A DNA stretch of 64,000 bases. Source: an uncultured Prevotella sp. (GTDB lineage Bacteria > Bacteroidota > Bacteroidia > Bacteroidales > Bacteroidaceae). Both the position numbers and the translations under genes were made by a program. Below, piece after piece: positions 43,201 to 50,329 of this stretch. The notes beneath the pieces are model-generated. The model made no database searches. It was given only the letters and a program-made list of their open reading frames with translations, and was not told where the DNA came from. Position 1 is the stretch's first letter; each line of letters starts with the position of its first letter. The stretch lies in NCBI GenBank assembly GCA_905236755.1, contig CAJOCR010000020.1:55503-119502 (forward strand). Direction: 5' to 3'.

Positions 43201-43816
43201 TAACCCTATAAAACATATAGATCCAGACGGAAAGGAAAAAATAGATTTATTGCCTCCTCCAAGTCAAGATCCCAAAACTTATGGTTTACGTTCTGATATA
43301 AGACATTTTAATGATGATCCTAATGTTATAAATATTTGGGCACATGGTAATTCAAATGGAATTTTTTTTCGTGGACAAAAAGACCCCATAAAAGATGCTC
43401 AAAGTTTTTCTGATATGTTAAAAACAGTTAGTAAAATTTGGAAGAATCATAAGGAAGGAGAGATAGTTACTATAGTTCTACATTCATGTATGACAGCTTC
43501 TTTTGCAGAAAAAATTTCAAAAGATCCTATATTCAAGGATGTATTGATTATTGCTCCAAATAGAGAGGTGCAAGTTCGAAATCGGGTAGGCAAAACAATA
43601 AAAAGACTAAATAATAACCAGACTCTTAATGAGGCAACTTATATAGAAACAGGAGTTTCTACTGATGGACACAAAACTGGTAGCTGGATGGGATATAAAG
43701 ATGGTAAACAATATAATGAATATGACGGCAGTTTCAAAGGGAAAGGAGAATTAAAACCAGGAACTAAGGGGTTTGACTATAGAACTTTTTGGGATAAATT
43801 ATGTAGCTTGTTTTAA
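40232..43816 (+). CDS. Rhs protein with DUF6443-like N-terminus and C80-like cysteine-protease tip
   Basis: A 1194-residue exported protein; the signal MKHIITVLFFCIPLLTFGQ fixes the start. Just after it comes a DUF6443-like segment (HLDGNGSILNINYFNGIGD). Many YD repeats follow, then the Rhs core with FYYYNKDHLGNIREVTDEMG, ELDLMHGLNTYDYGARQYY and DNPIKHIDPDGKE (ending near residue 1000). The roughly 195-residue tip has IWAHGNSNGIFFRG with His1038 and IVLHSCMTASF with Cys1086. This His/Cys pair, about 48 residues apart, resembles the dyad of C80 and caspase-like protease domains of MARTX and clostridial toxins. It is probably a polymorphic toxin. Confidence 0.75.
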   Translation: MKHIITVLFFCIPLLTFGQNINQNYIKEIQHLDGNGSILNINYFNGIGDIFETVTTSSGTQANIFSYKTYDSKGRERKVFNAVPGLDSNVYFMSQNDFVQNSNTFYNDVYAYEEKYYDESDRVTKEDIGGKLWHDNKKNTLYEYGTNTLNDKVHWYNSDLFDQELPMEIKPIKPNVDEYLYGKNIKKPAFLKFTSLSDFSSDKKNNLVPDTLTNDILQRLRIYKDKFKDFRALNTNSIWDVINNKYSLINYTPCSLIKEKTIDADGKYLIEFKDLDGNTILERRNQGDTYYVYNELGQLRYVLPPKYQETHNIEMYSYRYLYDERGNMIKKVLPGIIETQYWYDKENHLVLEQDPQLRSKGLYRFYIYDSLGRVVVSGTSSICNIETSNIEIRANYSQSSSGFMNTGYVFGLNILSKENATIEKVYYYDNYNFLKGCRQDDFKEIVPIVQNCSNGLVAGSIIRASNGEYIYTVFSYDPKGNVIACFRKGLNGYISKKTCKYSLTNKLKNSIVDVDVKYGNLMNISENNEYLQTNDMVGNKSIQLKHGDQESSTVIKYEYNYFNKLQSIIRPLKAGVVTYTYDDIKGWPISINSNSFVENLTYADGLGESYYNGNISTIKWKNNNYSKARGYKFYYDNLNRLTTANYSEGDAFTDALNNYDEIVNYDINGNITSLVRHGKKQDGIFGVVDSLKISLSGNQIQNVTDDAEENIYKGALDYNVPSSGISTYKYNDSGALISDDSRGIAMIEYDNYNNPLRIQFSNGNVTKYVYSAAGQKLRTIYYTAMPNITVETGSIHRLSDPEIQTTDTIDYLLDGKLILKNSRVDKYLFDEGYCQGHGSSKCIIKPMPPISWDFDDDLDTEISEEELEKYNERLEAWKNLLASENDKDEFAFYYYNKDHLGNIREVTDEMGDLSQVNNYYPFGTPFFDDISNSSNTQPFKYNGKELDLMHGLNTYDYGARQYYAVLPVWDRMDQLCEKNYGTSPYVYCGDNPIKHIDPDGKEKIDLLPPPSQDPKTYGLRSDIRHFNDDPNVINIWAHGNSNGIFFRGQKDPIKDAQSFSDMLKTVSKIWKNHKEGEIVTIVLHSCMTASFAEKISKDPIFKDVLIIAPNREVQVRNRVGKTIKRLNNNQTLNEATYIETGVSTDGHKTGSWMGYKDGKQYNEYDGSFKGKGELKPGTKGFDYRTFWDKLCSLF

Positions 43817-43830
43817 TAGTTTGGTAAAGT

Positions 43831-44370
43831 ATGAAAAAGTTTTTTTATAAAGGTATTATCACATTTGTGACATTCTTATTACTTGGATGTTTCTTAAGTA
43901 ATAGGATTTATCATTATGAGCCAACCAATATTGTTCTTCATAGTTCAAATTACGATGGAACTATCCGTTCTATTTTAGAAAAAGAACAAAATATGCGCAC
44001 AATTTATGATTATATAGAACTTGATGAGAAATTATATGGTAAGTATGATAATAAAGAATTAATGTTGTATTCTATTTTGCTTGCTAATAAGTATAATATA
44101 GGAGCTTGTAACAGCTATGCTTATGATATATTAAAAGATATAGCCTCTCCTTTTATGAATAGCACACAAGTGATAGGACATGATAGTATTATTGTCCCTA
44201 ACATAAAAGATGCTTTGGCTTTATATTTTCTTTTTAATGGAGCAGAACAAAACGGACACAACAGTTTAAGACTGATAAGCGATTTATATATACAAGGGAA
44301 ATATGTAAAGAAAGATACCGTAAAGGGCATCTATTTGAAACATCTCGCTGATAGCACTCTTCTTAACTAA
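43831..44370 (+). CDS. Possible immunity protein 1
   Basis: A 179-residue protein with an N-terminal hydrophobic segment containing LLLGC (possible lipoprotein). The helical body is Sel1/TPR-like in spacing, with ALYFLFNGAEQNGHNSLRLISDLY near the C-terminus. It is 15 bp downstream of the Rhs gene, the usual place for the cognate immunity gene. It shares its pattern with the next protein (AL-FFL-NGA and Y-SL segments). Function is inferred. Confidence 0.5.
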   Translation: MKKFFYKGIITFVTFLLLGCFLSNRIYHYEPTNIVLHSSNYDGTIRSILEKEQNMRTIYDYIELDEKLYGKYDNKELMLYSILLANKYNIGACNSYAYDILKDIASPFMNSTQVIGHDSIIVPNIKDALALYFLFNGAEQNGHNSLRLISDLYIQGKYVKKDTVKGIYLKHLADSTLLN

Positions 44371-44379
44371 TTATGTATT

Positions 44380-44820
44380 ATGAAATACAAATATATAATC
44401 TATATTGTTTCCGCTATAGTTGGCTTTTCTATAGGAATATTGGTTAACTGGACAAGTTTCACGAAACCTGAAGAAAGCGTGACCGAAATAGAATTTGCAT
44501 CATATAACAAAAAAAAAGCCATTGTAGAAAAAGGTGATACTATTGCCTACAAACATGTTGTGGATTCCATAAAGACCAATTATCCCAACTGTGGTAACTA
44601 TTTCTATTACTCTTTAGTAATGGTTTTGGCATACGATTATGCCCCTGCAAATTATGATATATATACTGCTTTACATGATTTATATTCTTCAAGTAACAAA
44701 GCTGAACAAATTGACGATAAAACAAAGCAGTTAGCATTGTTTTTCTTAGAAAACGGAGCCAAAAAGGGTAACAAAGAATGTATCAACAAATTGAATGAAC
44801 TTAAAATGAGTGAGAAATGA
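44380..44820 (+). CDS. Possible immunity protein 2, paralogue of the preceding gene
   Basis: A 146-residue protein with an N-terminal membrane anchor (YIIYIVSAIVGFSIGILV). The body matches the preceding protein in outline: FYYSLVMVLAYDYAPANYDIYTALHDLY and ALFFLENGAKKGNKECINKLNEL. This suggests an old tandem duplication or serial cassette capture. Its stop overlaps the next start by 4 bp (ATGA). Confidence 0.48.
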   Translation: MKYKYIIYIVSAIVGFSIGILVNWTSFTKPEESVTEIEFASYNKKKAIVEKGDTIAYKHVVDSIKTNYPNCGNYFYYSLVMVLAYDYAPANYDIYTALHDLYSSSNKAEQIDDKTKQLALFFLENGAKKGNKECINKLNELKMSEK

Positions 44821-45419
44821 AACGTTTTATAAAAGCAGTCCTATACATTATAATAACAGTCCTATGCATTATAGTTATAAGTTTCTTAGGAATTATATTT
44901 TTACATCACAAAATAACCCATCTAAGCAATGATAGTTTAGAATGGGTAGATAACAGAAACATTGACGAAAAGATGTTTTTCCGTTCTCAATATGGAAATA
45001 TCGACACATTAATCATTACGCAAAAAGAAATTCACAACTCTATTAATCCAATAAATTTTAAAAGTAATTTCAATAAAGAAGCAGAGATATATTATGAGGC
45101 ATACGCTGAGGTGAAATATATTCTTCTGCACAAGCACGACACTATTCAAGGAAGTTTTTTGATTAAAAATATAGATAATGCTGTACCTATCGAAATAAGC
45201 GCAACACTTGGCAATCGTTTGGCTGAAGGAATAACGATTTCAACATTCACTTATAGCACAACGCATAATTTCAAAGACGACGCAGTATATGTTGATGACT
45301 ACAATTCAAAAGTCGAACCACAAAGAAAGAACAACATTTATTCTTTTGTCTATGGAAAGAAAAATGGTTTACTTCAATATGCTTTTACTAATGGCGAAAC
45401 ATTTAATCGCGTTAAATAA
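44817..45419 (+). CDS. Membrane-anchored protein of unknown function in the Rhs operon
   Basis: A 200-residue protein with one strong N-terminal transmembrane segment (AVLYIIITVLCIIVISFLGIIFL) and a presumably periplasmic beta-rich domain. No family is recognised. It is translationally coupled to the preceding gene (overlap ATGA) and is the last gene of the operon, before a bidirectional terminator. An immunity or accessory role is possible. Confidence 0.5.
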   Translation: MKRFIKAVLYIIITVLCIIVISFLGIIFLHHKITHLSNDSLEWVDNRNIDEKMFFRSQYGNIDTLIITQKEIHNSINPINFKSNFNKEAEIYYEAYAEVKYILLHKHDTIQGSFLIKNIDNAVPIEISATLGNRLAEGITISTFTYSTTHNFKDDAVYVDDYNSKVEPQRKNNIYSFVYGKKNGLLQYAFTNGETFNRVK

Positions 45420-45507
45420 TAAATTTGCCGAGTAGAGTAGATTTCTTAAATTATATAGCCTTTTGTCTTCTAAGCAAGCGAAGCTTGCGAATTTAAAAAG
45501 TTTAAAG

Positions 45508-45544
45508 AAAAAAAGCGGAATCTCAAATTGAGGTTCCGCTTTTT
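45508..45544 (+). terminator. Bidirectional terminator
   Basis: GCGGAATCTC (45515-45524) and GAGGTTCCGC (45530-45539) pair with one T-G wobble and an AAATT loop, flanked by an A-run on the left and a T-run on the right. It can end both the Rhs operon and the convergent minus-strand operon. Confidence 0.88.
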
Positions 45545-45548
45545 GGGG

Positions 45549-45746
45549 TTAGTGTTTCTGACTCTTTCTGTTTGCTCGTTGCTGACGGTATTTGGCTTTT
45601 TGTCTTGCCGAACCGCTGCCGTGAGCACCTGTAATGTACTTTTTCTTCTTGGCTTTCGTCTTCACTTTGCCATCGTCCTTTTTAGGACCTGATGCTTTTT
45701 TGAAGCTGATACCATTCTCAAGAATGTCCTGAAAGTCGTCTGCCAT
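45549..45746 (-). CDS. Small basic protein of unknown function
   Basis: A 65-residue, highly charged protein: MADDFQDILENG, a Lys-rich middle (KVKTKAKKKKYITGAHGSG), and a basic C-terminus (QKAKYRQQRANRKSQKH). It is 9 bp downstream of the AICAR transformylase gene. It resembles small ribosome- or nucleic-acid-associated proteins, but no family is recognised. Confidence 0.55.
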   Translation of the reverse strand: MADDFQDILENGISFKKASGPKKDDGKVKTKAKKKKYITGAHGSGSARQKAKYRQQRANRKSQKH

Positions 45747-45755
45747 AAATATATA

Positions 45756-46937
45756 TTAATGATGGAATAATCTCACACCAGTGAATGCCATAGCGATTCC
45801 ATACTTATCGCAGGTCTCGATAACATTGTCATCACGAATACTACCTCCTGCCTGAGCAATGAACTCTACGCCACTCTTGTGAGCACGTTCAATGTTGTCA
45901 CCAAATGGGAAGAAGGCATCTGAACCCACTGACACATTTTTGTTCTCGGCAATCCATGCCAACTGCTCAGCACGTGTGAAGGCCTTTGGCTGCTCTGTGA
46001 AGAAGTTCTGCCATGCACCATCGCGCAATACATCGTCGCATTCTTCAGAGAGATATACGTTGATGGCATTATCGCGATCAGCACGACGAATGTTCTCCTT
46101 GAATGGCAAGCCCAATACCTGTGGACTCTGACGCATCCACCATTCATCAGCCTTGCTACCTGCCAAACGAGTACAGTGGATACGGCTCTGCTGACCAGCA
46201 CCGATACCAATAGCCTGACCATCCTTAACGTAGCATACAGAGTTACTCTGTGTATATTTCAAAGTGATGAGGGCAATCTTCAAGTCACGAAGTGCCTCAG
46301 CTGTGAATGTCTTGTTCTTGGTAGGTATGTTTTCAAAGAGTGCACTGTCGTTCAGGTCGATTTCGTTACGTCCCTGTTCAAAGGTGATACCAAACACCTG
46401 CTTGTGCTCAATAGGCTCTGGTTTGTAGTTTGGATCAATCTTTATAACGTTGTATGTGCCTTTGCGTTTTTCTTTAAGAATCTCTAAAGCTTCTGGAGTG
46501 TAGTCTGGTGCGATGACGCCATCGCTAACTTCACGTTTGATAAGCAATGCTGTCTCCTTGTCACAAGTGTCGCTGAGTGCGCAGAAATCACCGTAAGAAC
46601 ACATACGGTCGGCACCACGTGCACGTGCATAAGCTGATGCTAAAGGAGTGAGTTCAAAGTCAACGTCATCAACGAAGTAAATCTTCTTCAGGGTGTCGCT
46701 CAGTGGCAAACCAACAGCTGCACCAGCAGGGCTTACATGCTTGAAACTTGCTGCTGCAGGCAGACCAGTAGCTGCCTTCAATTCTTTTACAAGCTGCCAT
46801 GAGTTAAGAGCGTCCATGAAGTTGATATAACCAGGGCGACCATTTAATACTTCAACCGGAAGCTCCCCGTTTTCCATATAGATGCGGGCAGGCTTCTGAT
46901 TAGGATTACATCCGTACTTTAAAGCTAATTCTTTCAT
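45756..46937 (-). CDS. Stand-alone AICAR formyltransferase (purH-like)
   Basis: A 393-residue enzyme equivalent to the formyltransferase part of PurH, which formylates AICAR in the penultimate step of IMP synthesis. The IMP cyclohydrolase domain is absent and must be encoded elsewhere. Visible motifs are ASFKHVSPAGAAVG (Lys-His pair near residues 65-66), ALITLKYTQSNSVCYVKDGQAIGIGAGQQSRIHCTRLAGSKA and SDAFFPFGDN. The start is MKELALKYGCNPNQ at 46937; in-frame codons upstream to 46994 are a leader artefact that reads into the promoter. Confidence 0.9.
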   Translation of the reverse strand: MKELALKYGCNPNQKPARIYMENGELPVEVLNGRPGYINFMDALNSWQLVKELKAATGLPAAASFKHVSPAGAAVGLPLSDTLKKIYFVDDVDFELTPLASAYARARGADRMCSYGDFCALSDTCDKETALLIKREVSDGVIAPDYTPEALEILKEKRKGTYNVIKIDPNYKPEPIEHKQVFGITFEQGRNEIDLNDSALFENIPTKNKTFTAEALRDLKIALITLKYTQSNSVCYVKDGQAIGIGAGQQSRIHCTRLAGSKADEWWMRQSPQVLGLPFKENIRRADRDNAINVYLSEECDDVLRDGAWQNFFTEQPKAFTRAEQLAWIAENKNVSVGSDAFFPFGDNIERAHKSGVEFIAQAGGSIRDDNVIETCDKYGIAMAFTGVRLFHH

Positions 46938-46964
46938 TATTGAGGGGAAATTTAATTTCATTTG

Positions 46965-46995
46965 CAAAGGTACAGCAAACGAGAGTAATAACAAA
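46965..46995 (-). promoter_or_regulatory. Proximal promoter of the AICAR transformylase gene
   Basis: On the minus strand TTTG (46995-46992), a 19-bp spacer, and TACCTTTG (46972-46965). It is consensus, and is copied in the upstream repeat units. Confidence 0.85.
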
Positions 46996-47170
46996 GAAAA
47001 AAACTTGTTTTTTTCTTTTTATTACCGAGAGCCGCCCACCTTATCTAAAGGTACAGCAAACGAGAGTAATAACAAAGAAAAAAACTTGTTTTTTTCTTTT
47101 TATTACCGAGTGCCGCCCACCTTATCCAAAGGTACAGCAAACGAGAGTAATAACAAAGAAAAAAAAAGTT
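46966..47170. repeat. 81-bp tandem promoter repeat (about 2.5 units)
   Basis: Units start at 46966, 47047 and 47128, exactly 81 bp apart; the third is partial. Each complete unit holds a promoter copy and a palindrome: GTAATAACAAAGAAAAAAAC, a TT centre, then its near-perfect complement ending in TTATTAC (about 20 bp per arm with one mismatch). The second -7 copy is TACCTTTA (one change); the third is intact (TACCTTTG, 47134-47127, with TTTG at 47157-47154). Because 81 is divisible by 3, a false repetitive frame can be read here. Confidence 0.9.
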
Positions 47171-47388
47171 TTTTTTGAATCACCTGTAAAATTCTGTGCA
47201 AAAAAGAAAACTTCTAACTCATTTAAATAGTAAAGAAAAACCAAGAAAACATCTCGAAGCATGACGATGCCTACGGCATCTATGCGAGAATATGCCTTCT
47301 GGCTTGTGAAAGCAAGCTTTCACAAGTCCTCAACATTTTCTCACAGCGTTATCGCAAGCGATACCGCCTTGCTTCGAGAAAAAAACAG

Positions 47389-47602
47389 AGCCTCTCCCAT
47401 CCCTCCCCAAAAGGGAAGGGCTAACCAACTGTTCGCTAATTACAAGTTTTGATTTGATTATGAATGTTGAGTTAGGGTTTTCGGTGCAAGGCACCGAGGT
47501 TTTTCTCTAAAAAGGTTTATGCCGTAAGGCTTGTGATTGAAAGATGCTAATGAAAGCTTGCTTTAAAGAAGCCTCTCCCGACCTCCCCAGTAGGGAAGGA
47601 GA
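47389..47602. repeat. Two REP-like elements in a gene-free stretch
   Basis: Copies at about 47389-47422 (CCTCTCCCATCCCTCCCC, then GGGAAGGG) and about 47570-47602 (GCCTCTCCCGACCTCCCC, then GGGAAGGAG). The region 47171-47917 has no gene that I can support. Confidence 0.62.
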
Positions 47603-47730
47603 ATGAGCAGCTTGAGTTTACAGCTTTATCATTTATCATTTTTCATTTATCATTTAGCGGTTTTACCGCGCATAGAGATGTTTTCTTGGTTTTCTTCTAA
47701 ATCTCAACACTGGCTTTTGAAAGTGCCCCA

Positions 47731-47755
47731 TTTTTTTCTTTTTATTACCGAGTGC
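47731..47755. repeat. Remnant of the 81-bp repeat unit
   Basis: A 25-bp piece, TTTTTTTCTTTTTATTACC followed by GAGTGC, matches the inner part of the 81-bp unit about 560 bp away. It suggests that the unit once extended here or has moved. Confidence 0.6.
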
Positions 47756-47884
47756 AGAAACGCTTGGCTAAAGCCTTCGCTATTGAATATTGAATAATGA
47801 ATAATAATTTTAAATTTAATACCTCAACCTCGCACGAGGTGCGACTATTTCGTAATTCCTAATACCAAATTCAAAATTATTATT

Positions 47885-47892
47885 TACCTTTG
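47885..47892 (+). promoter_or_regulatory. -7 element for the small gene at 47918
   Basis: TACCTTTG, about 26 bp upstream of the ATG. No convincing -33 element is seen at the right spacing. Confidence 0.45.
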
Positions 47893-47917
47893 CATTTGAT
47901 ATTAGTTTTTTAAGGTA

Positions 47918-48067
47918 ATGAATAAGGATTTTAAAAAAGCGATTAATCACTTTTTAGAAAAAGAAAAGCCATCGAAGGCAACTCTTGACCGTATGGCTCT
48001 GCTTGCAGGTTTCCAAAACTGGGATGAACTTCACGATACCTTTATGGATGGTGATGAGGAAAAATAA
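47918..48067 (+). CDS. 49-residue conserved-type small protein
   Basis: A short gene beginning MNKDFKKAINHFLEKEKPSK and containing DRMALLAGFQNWDELHDTFMDG before an acidic end. It has an initiation-like context with a -7 element 26 bp upstream, good helical periodicity, and a terminator right after the stop. Small proteins with this LDRMALLAGF-W pattern are widespread in Bacteroidota. No function is known to me. Confidence 0.6.
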   Translation: MNKDFKKAINHFLEKEKPSKATLDRMALLAGFQNWDELHDTFMDGDEEK

Positions 48068-48068
48068 A

Positions 48069-48100
48069 AAGGGATTCGGCACGAGGCTGAATCCCTTTCT
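48069..48100 (+). terminator. Bidirectional terminator between the small gene and rplS
   Basis: GGGATTC (48071-48077) pairs with GAATCCC (48089-48095), flanked by an A-rich left side and TTTCTATTTCTTTT on the right. Confidence 0.8.
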
Positions 48101-48122
48101 ATTTCTTTTCTGAGAAACCAGA

Positions 48123-48488
48123 TTATTCTGCAGAAGTAACTGGAGTTCTCTTCTCAGCGATACGAGCTTTCTTACCGGTGAGATTGCGCAGGTAGTACAA
48201 CTTAGCGCGACGTACCTTACCACGCTTGTTAACAGTAATGCTGTCAATAGCTGGTGACTCGATAGGGAAGATACGCTCTACACCTACGGTACCTGACATC
48301 TTACGAACAGTGAAACGCTTCTTGTCACCGTGACCTGAAATCTTGATTACAACACCACGGTAAAGCTGAATACGCTGCTTGTTACCCTCGACGATTTTGT
48401 AAGCGACTGTGATAGTATCACCAGGGCCGAACTCTGGGAACTTCTGGCCGGTTGCAAATGCTTCCTCAGCAACTTTAATTAAATCCAT
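48123..48488 (-). CDS. rplS: 50S ribosomal protein L19
   Basis: A 121-residue L19, which lies at the 30S-50S interface. The family pattern is clear: [29 protein letters not shown], then [23 protein letters not shown], and [25 protein letters not shown]. It stands alone here, without the trmD-rimM neighbours found in many bacteria. Confidence 0.97.
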   Translation of the reverse strand: MDLIKVAEEAFATGQKFPEFGPGDTITVAYKIVEGNKQRIQLYRGVVIKISGHGDKKRFTVRKMSGTVGVERIFPIESPAIDSITVNKRGKVRRAKLYYLRNLTGKKARIAEKRTPVTSAE

Positions 48489-48575
48489 TGTATTTAATAT
48501 TTAAATTGTTTGTCGTTCCAACTCAACATGAACAGCAACTCTTCTGCCGTCAGCGGTTAAGCCGAAAAGCGGGTG

Positions 48576-48607
48576 CAAAGTTACTCACTTTTTCTATAAC
48601 TTCCAAA
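48576..48607 (-). promoter_or_regulatory. Promoter of rplS
   Basis: On the minus strand TTTG (48607-48604), a 20-bp spacer and TAACTTTG (48583-48576). The start near 48569 leaves a leader of about 80 nt. Confidence 0.8.
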
Positions 48608-48678
48608 TTTTCAGGCATTTACTTTTATCTTATGCCTGTTTTTGAACTCTTATTGGAACATTAGCGAAAAAAAATCGT

Positions 48679-48686
48679 TATCTTTG
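48679..48686 (+). promoter_or_regulatory. -7 element just upstream of the 5'-nucleotidase operon
   Basis: TATCTTTG ends 8 bp before the ATG at 48695, so transcription would start within 1-3 nt of the start codon. No good -33 match is seen. Confidence 0.5.
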
Positions 48687-48694
48687 CATTAGAT

Positions 48695-49465
48695 ATGAAT
48701 AAGTATTTAATGAATATTGTGGCAGTAGCATCGGTGATGCTTGCCACATCGTGCTCAACCAAGCATTTTGTTCTTACATCAGTAGAAGGCTCACGCATTC
48801 TTATTGATAATAGGTACGATGCTCAGCCTGATGCTGAAGCAACTGCTTTCCTTGCGCCTTACAAGCATCAGGTGGATAGCATTATGGGGCCTGTAGTGGG
48901 GGAGGTTGACCATTATATGGTTGCTAATCGTCCTGAGAGCGACCTTTCAAATCTTCTTGCCGACATCATGGTATGGGCAGGTAAGAATTTCAATGAACGC
49001 CCTGATGTAGGTGTTTATAATATGGGTGGTATTCGTGCAGGTCTCTCTAAGGGAAAGGTTACCTATGGTGATGTGCTCGATCTTGCTCCGTTTGAAAATA
49101 AACTTTGCTTTATAACTCTTAAAGGTGATGTACTTAAAGAACTCTTCACACAGATTGCCAGTCTTGGTGGTGAAGGTGTTAGCCATGGTGTAGAGATGGT
49201 TATCAGTAAAGACCGTAAGTTGCTTTCTTTAAAGCTTAATGGTAGTGATATTGATGACAATAAAGAATATCGTGTGGCAACAATCGACTACCTTGTTCAG
49301 GGTAACGATGGCTTGAAGGCTTTCCTTAAGGGTACTAACTTGCTTAGTCTTCCAGATAAGAAATACGATAGTCGTTTTATCATCATGGATTATTTCAAGG
49401 AAATGACAGCTCAAGGCAAGATTGTAAATGCTAAAGTTGAAGGAAGAATAAGAGTGAAAGAGTAA
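48695..49465 (+). CDS. 5'-nucleotidase C-terminal domain lipoprotein
   Basis: A 256-residue lipoprotein (signal ending LATSC, lipid cysteine near residue 20). It corresponds to the substrate-specificity domain of UshA-type 5'-nucleotidases: ESDLSNLLADIMVWAG, VGVYNMGGIRAGLSKGKVTYGDVLDLAPFENKL and TIDYLVQGNDGLKAF. The metallophosphatase half is the next gene. Together they likely hydrolyse nucleotides or UDP-sugars at the cell surface or in the periplasm. Confidence 0.85.
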   Translation: MNKYLMNIVAVASVMLATSCSTKHFVLTSVEGSRILIDNRYDAQPDAEATAFLAPYKHQVDSIMGPVVGEVDHYMVANRPESDLSNLLADIMVWAGKNFNERPDVGVYNMGGIRAGLSKGKVTYGDVLDLAPFENKLCFITLKGDVLKELFTQIASLGGEGVSHGVEMVISKDRKLLSLKLNGSDIDDNKEYRVATIDYLVQGNDGLKAFLKGTNLLSLPDKKYDSRFIIMDYFKEMTAQGKIVNAKVEGRIRVKE

Positions 49466-49475
49466 TTAGTAAAGA

Positions 49476-50321
49476 ATGAAAAAGATATTATCTATTATAA
49501 TGATGCTGTTGTGTGCGCTTTCTGTTTCTGCACAGAAAAGTAAGCAGCTGACTATTTTGCACACAAACGATACACATAGTACTATTCTGCCACTTAAAGA
49601 GGAGCTTGCCGACACTATGAAGGCAGGCCGTGGCGGTTGCATTCGTCGTATCGCCATGATACAGGAAGAGCGTAAGAAAGACCCAGAGCTGCTGCTTTTT
49701 GATAGTGGTGACTTCTCTCAGGGTTCAGCCTATTACACTCTCTTCAAGGGTGAGGTAGAGATAGGCTTGATGAACCGCATGGGGTACGACTGTTCTACTA
49801 TTGGCAACCATGAGTTTGATTTCGGCATGGAGAATATGGCTCGTTTGTTTAAGATGGCCAATTTCCCTATTGTGTGCAGTAACTATGATTTCACAGGTAC
49901 AATTCTTGAGGGATTAGTAAAGCCATATATCATTCTTCATCGTAAGGGTTTAAAGATTGGTGTCTTTGCTCTTGACCCCAAAATGGAAGGTCTGGTGTTT
50001 GCTAAGAACTGTCAGGGTATTAAATACCTTGATCCAATAAAGGTGGCTAATGATATGGCTAACAAACTTAAGAATAAGGAAAAATGCGATCTTGTTATCT
50101 GTGTTTCTCATCTTGGTTGGGAGCCAATCTCACAGATGGGCGACCCAATGATGATTAGTCATTCACGTAACATCGATGTTGTTCTTGGTGGTCATAGCCA
50201 TAGCTATTTTAAGAAACCAGAGGTAGTGAAAGATGCTGATGGCAAGGATGTGACTGTTGATCAGAATGGCAAGCATGCTATCTATGTTGGCAAGCTTGTT
50301 CTTAATATGAATAGACAATAA
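49476..50321 (+). CDS. 5'-nucleotidase metallophosphatase domain protein
   Basis: A 281-residue exported protein; the signal ends near residue 19 (SVSAQ). It carries the metallophosphatase motifs: LHTNDTHS (metal Asp and His), LLFDSGDFSQGS, TIGNHEFDFG (Asn-His), CVSHLGWE (His) and LGGHSHS (His pair). It is the catalytic half of a UshA-type enzyme whose C-terminal half is encoded 10 bp upstream. The two halves are thus in the reverse order of the fused gene. Confidence 0.87.
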   Translation: MKKILSIIMMLLCALSVSAQKSKQLTILHTNDTHSTILPLKEELADTMKAGRGGCIRRIAMIQEERKKDPELLLFDSGDFSQGSAYYTLFKGEVEIGLMNRMGYDCSTIGNHEFDFGMENMARLFKMANFPIVCSNYDFTGTILEGLVKPYIILHRKGLKIGVFALDPKMEGLVFAKNCQGIKYLDPIKVANDMANKLKNKEKCDLVICVSHLGWEPISQMGDPMMISHSRNIDVVLGGHSHSYFKKPEVVKDADGKDVTVDQNGKHAIYVGKLVLNMNRQ

Positions 50322-50329
50322 GAAATTTC

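Noticed and set aside
46940..47230. Plus-strand frame with a 27-residue repeat (KVQQTRVITKKK)
   Set aside because: It is the translation of the 81-bp promoter repeat. The period happens to be divisible by 3, there is no start context, and the minus-strand promoter explains the sequence.
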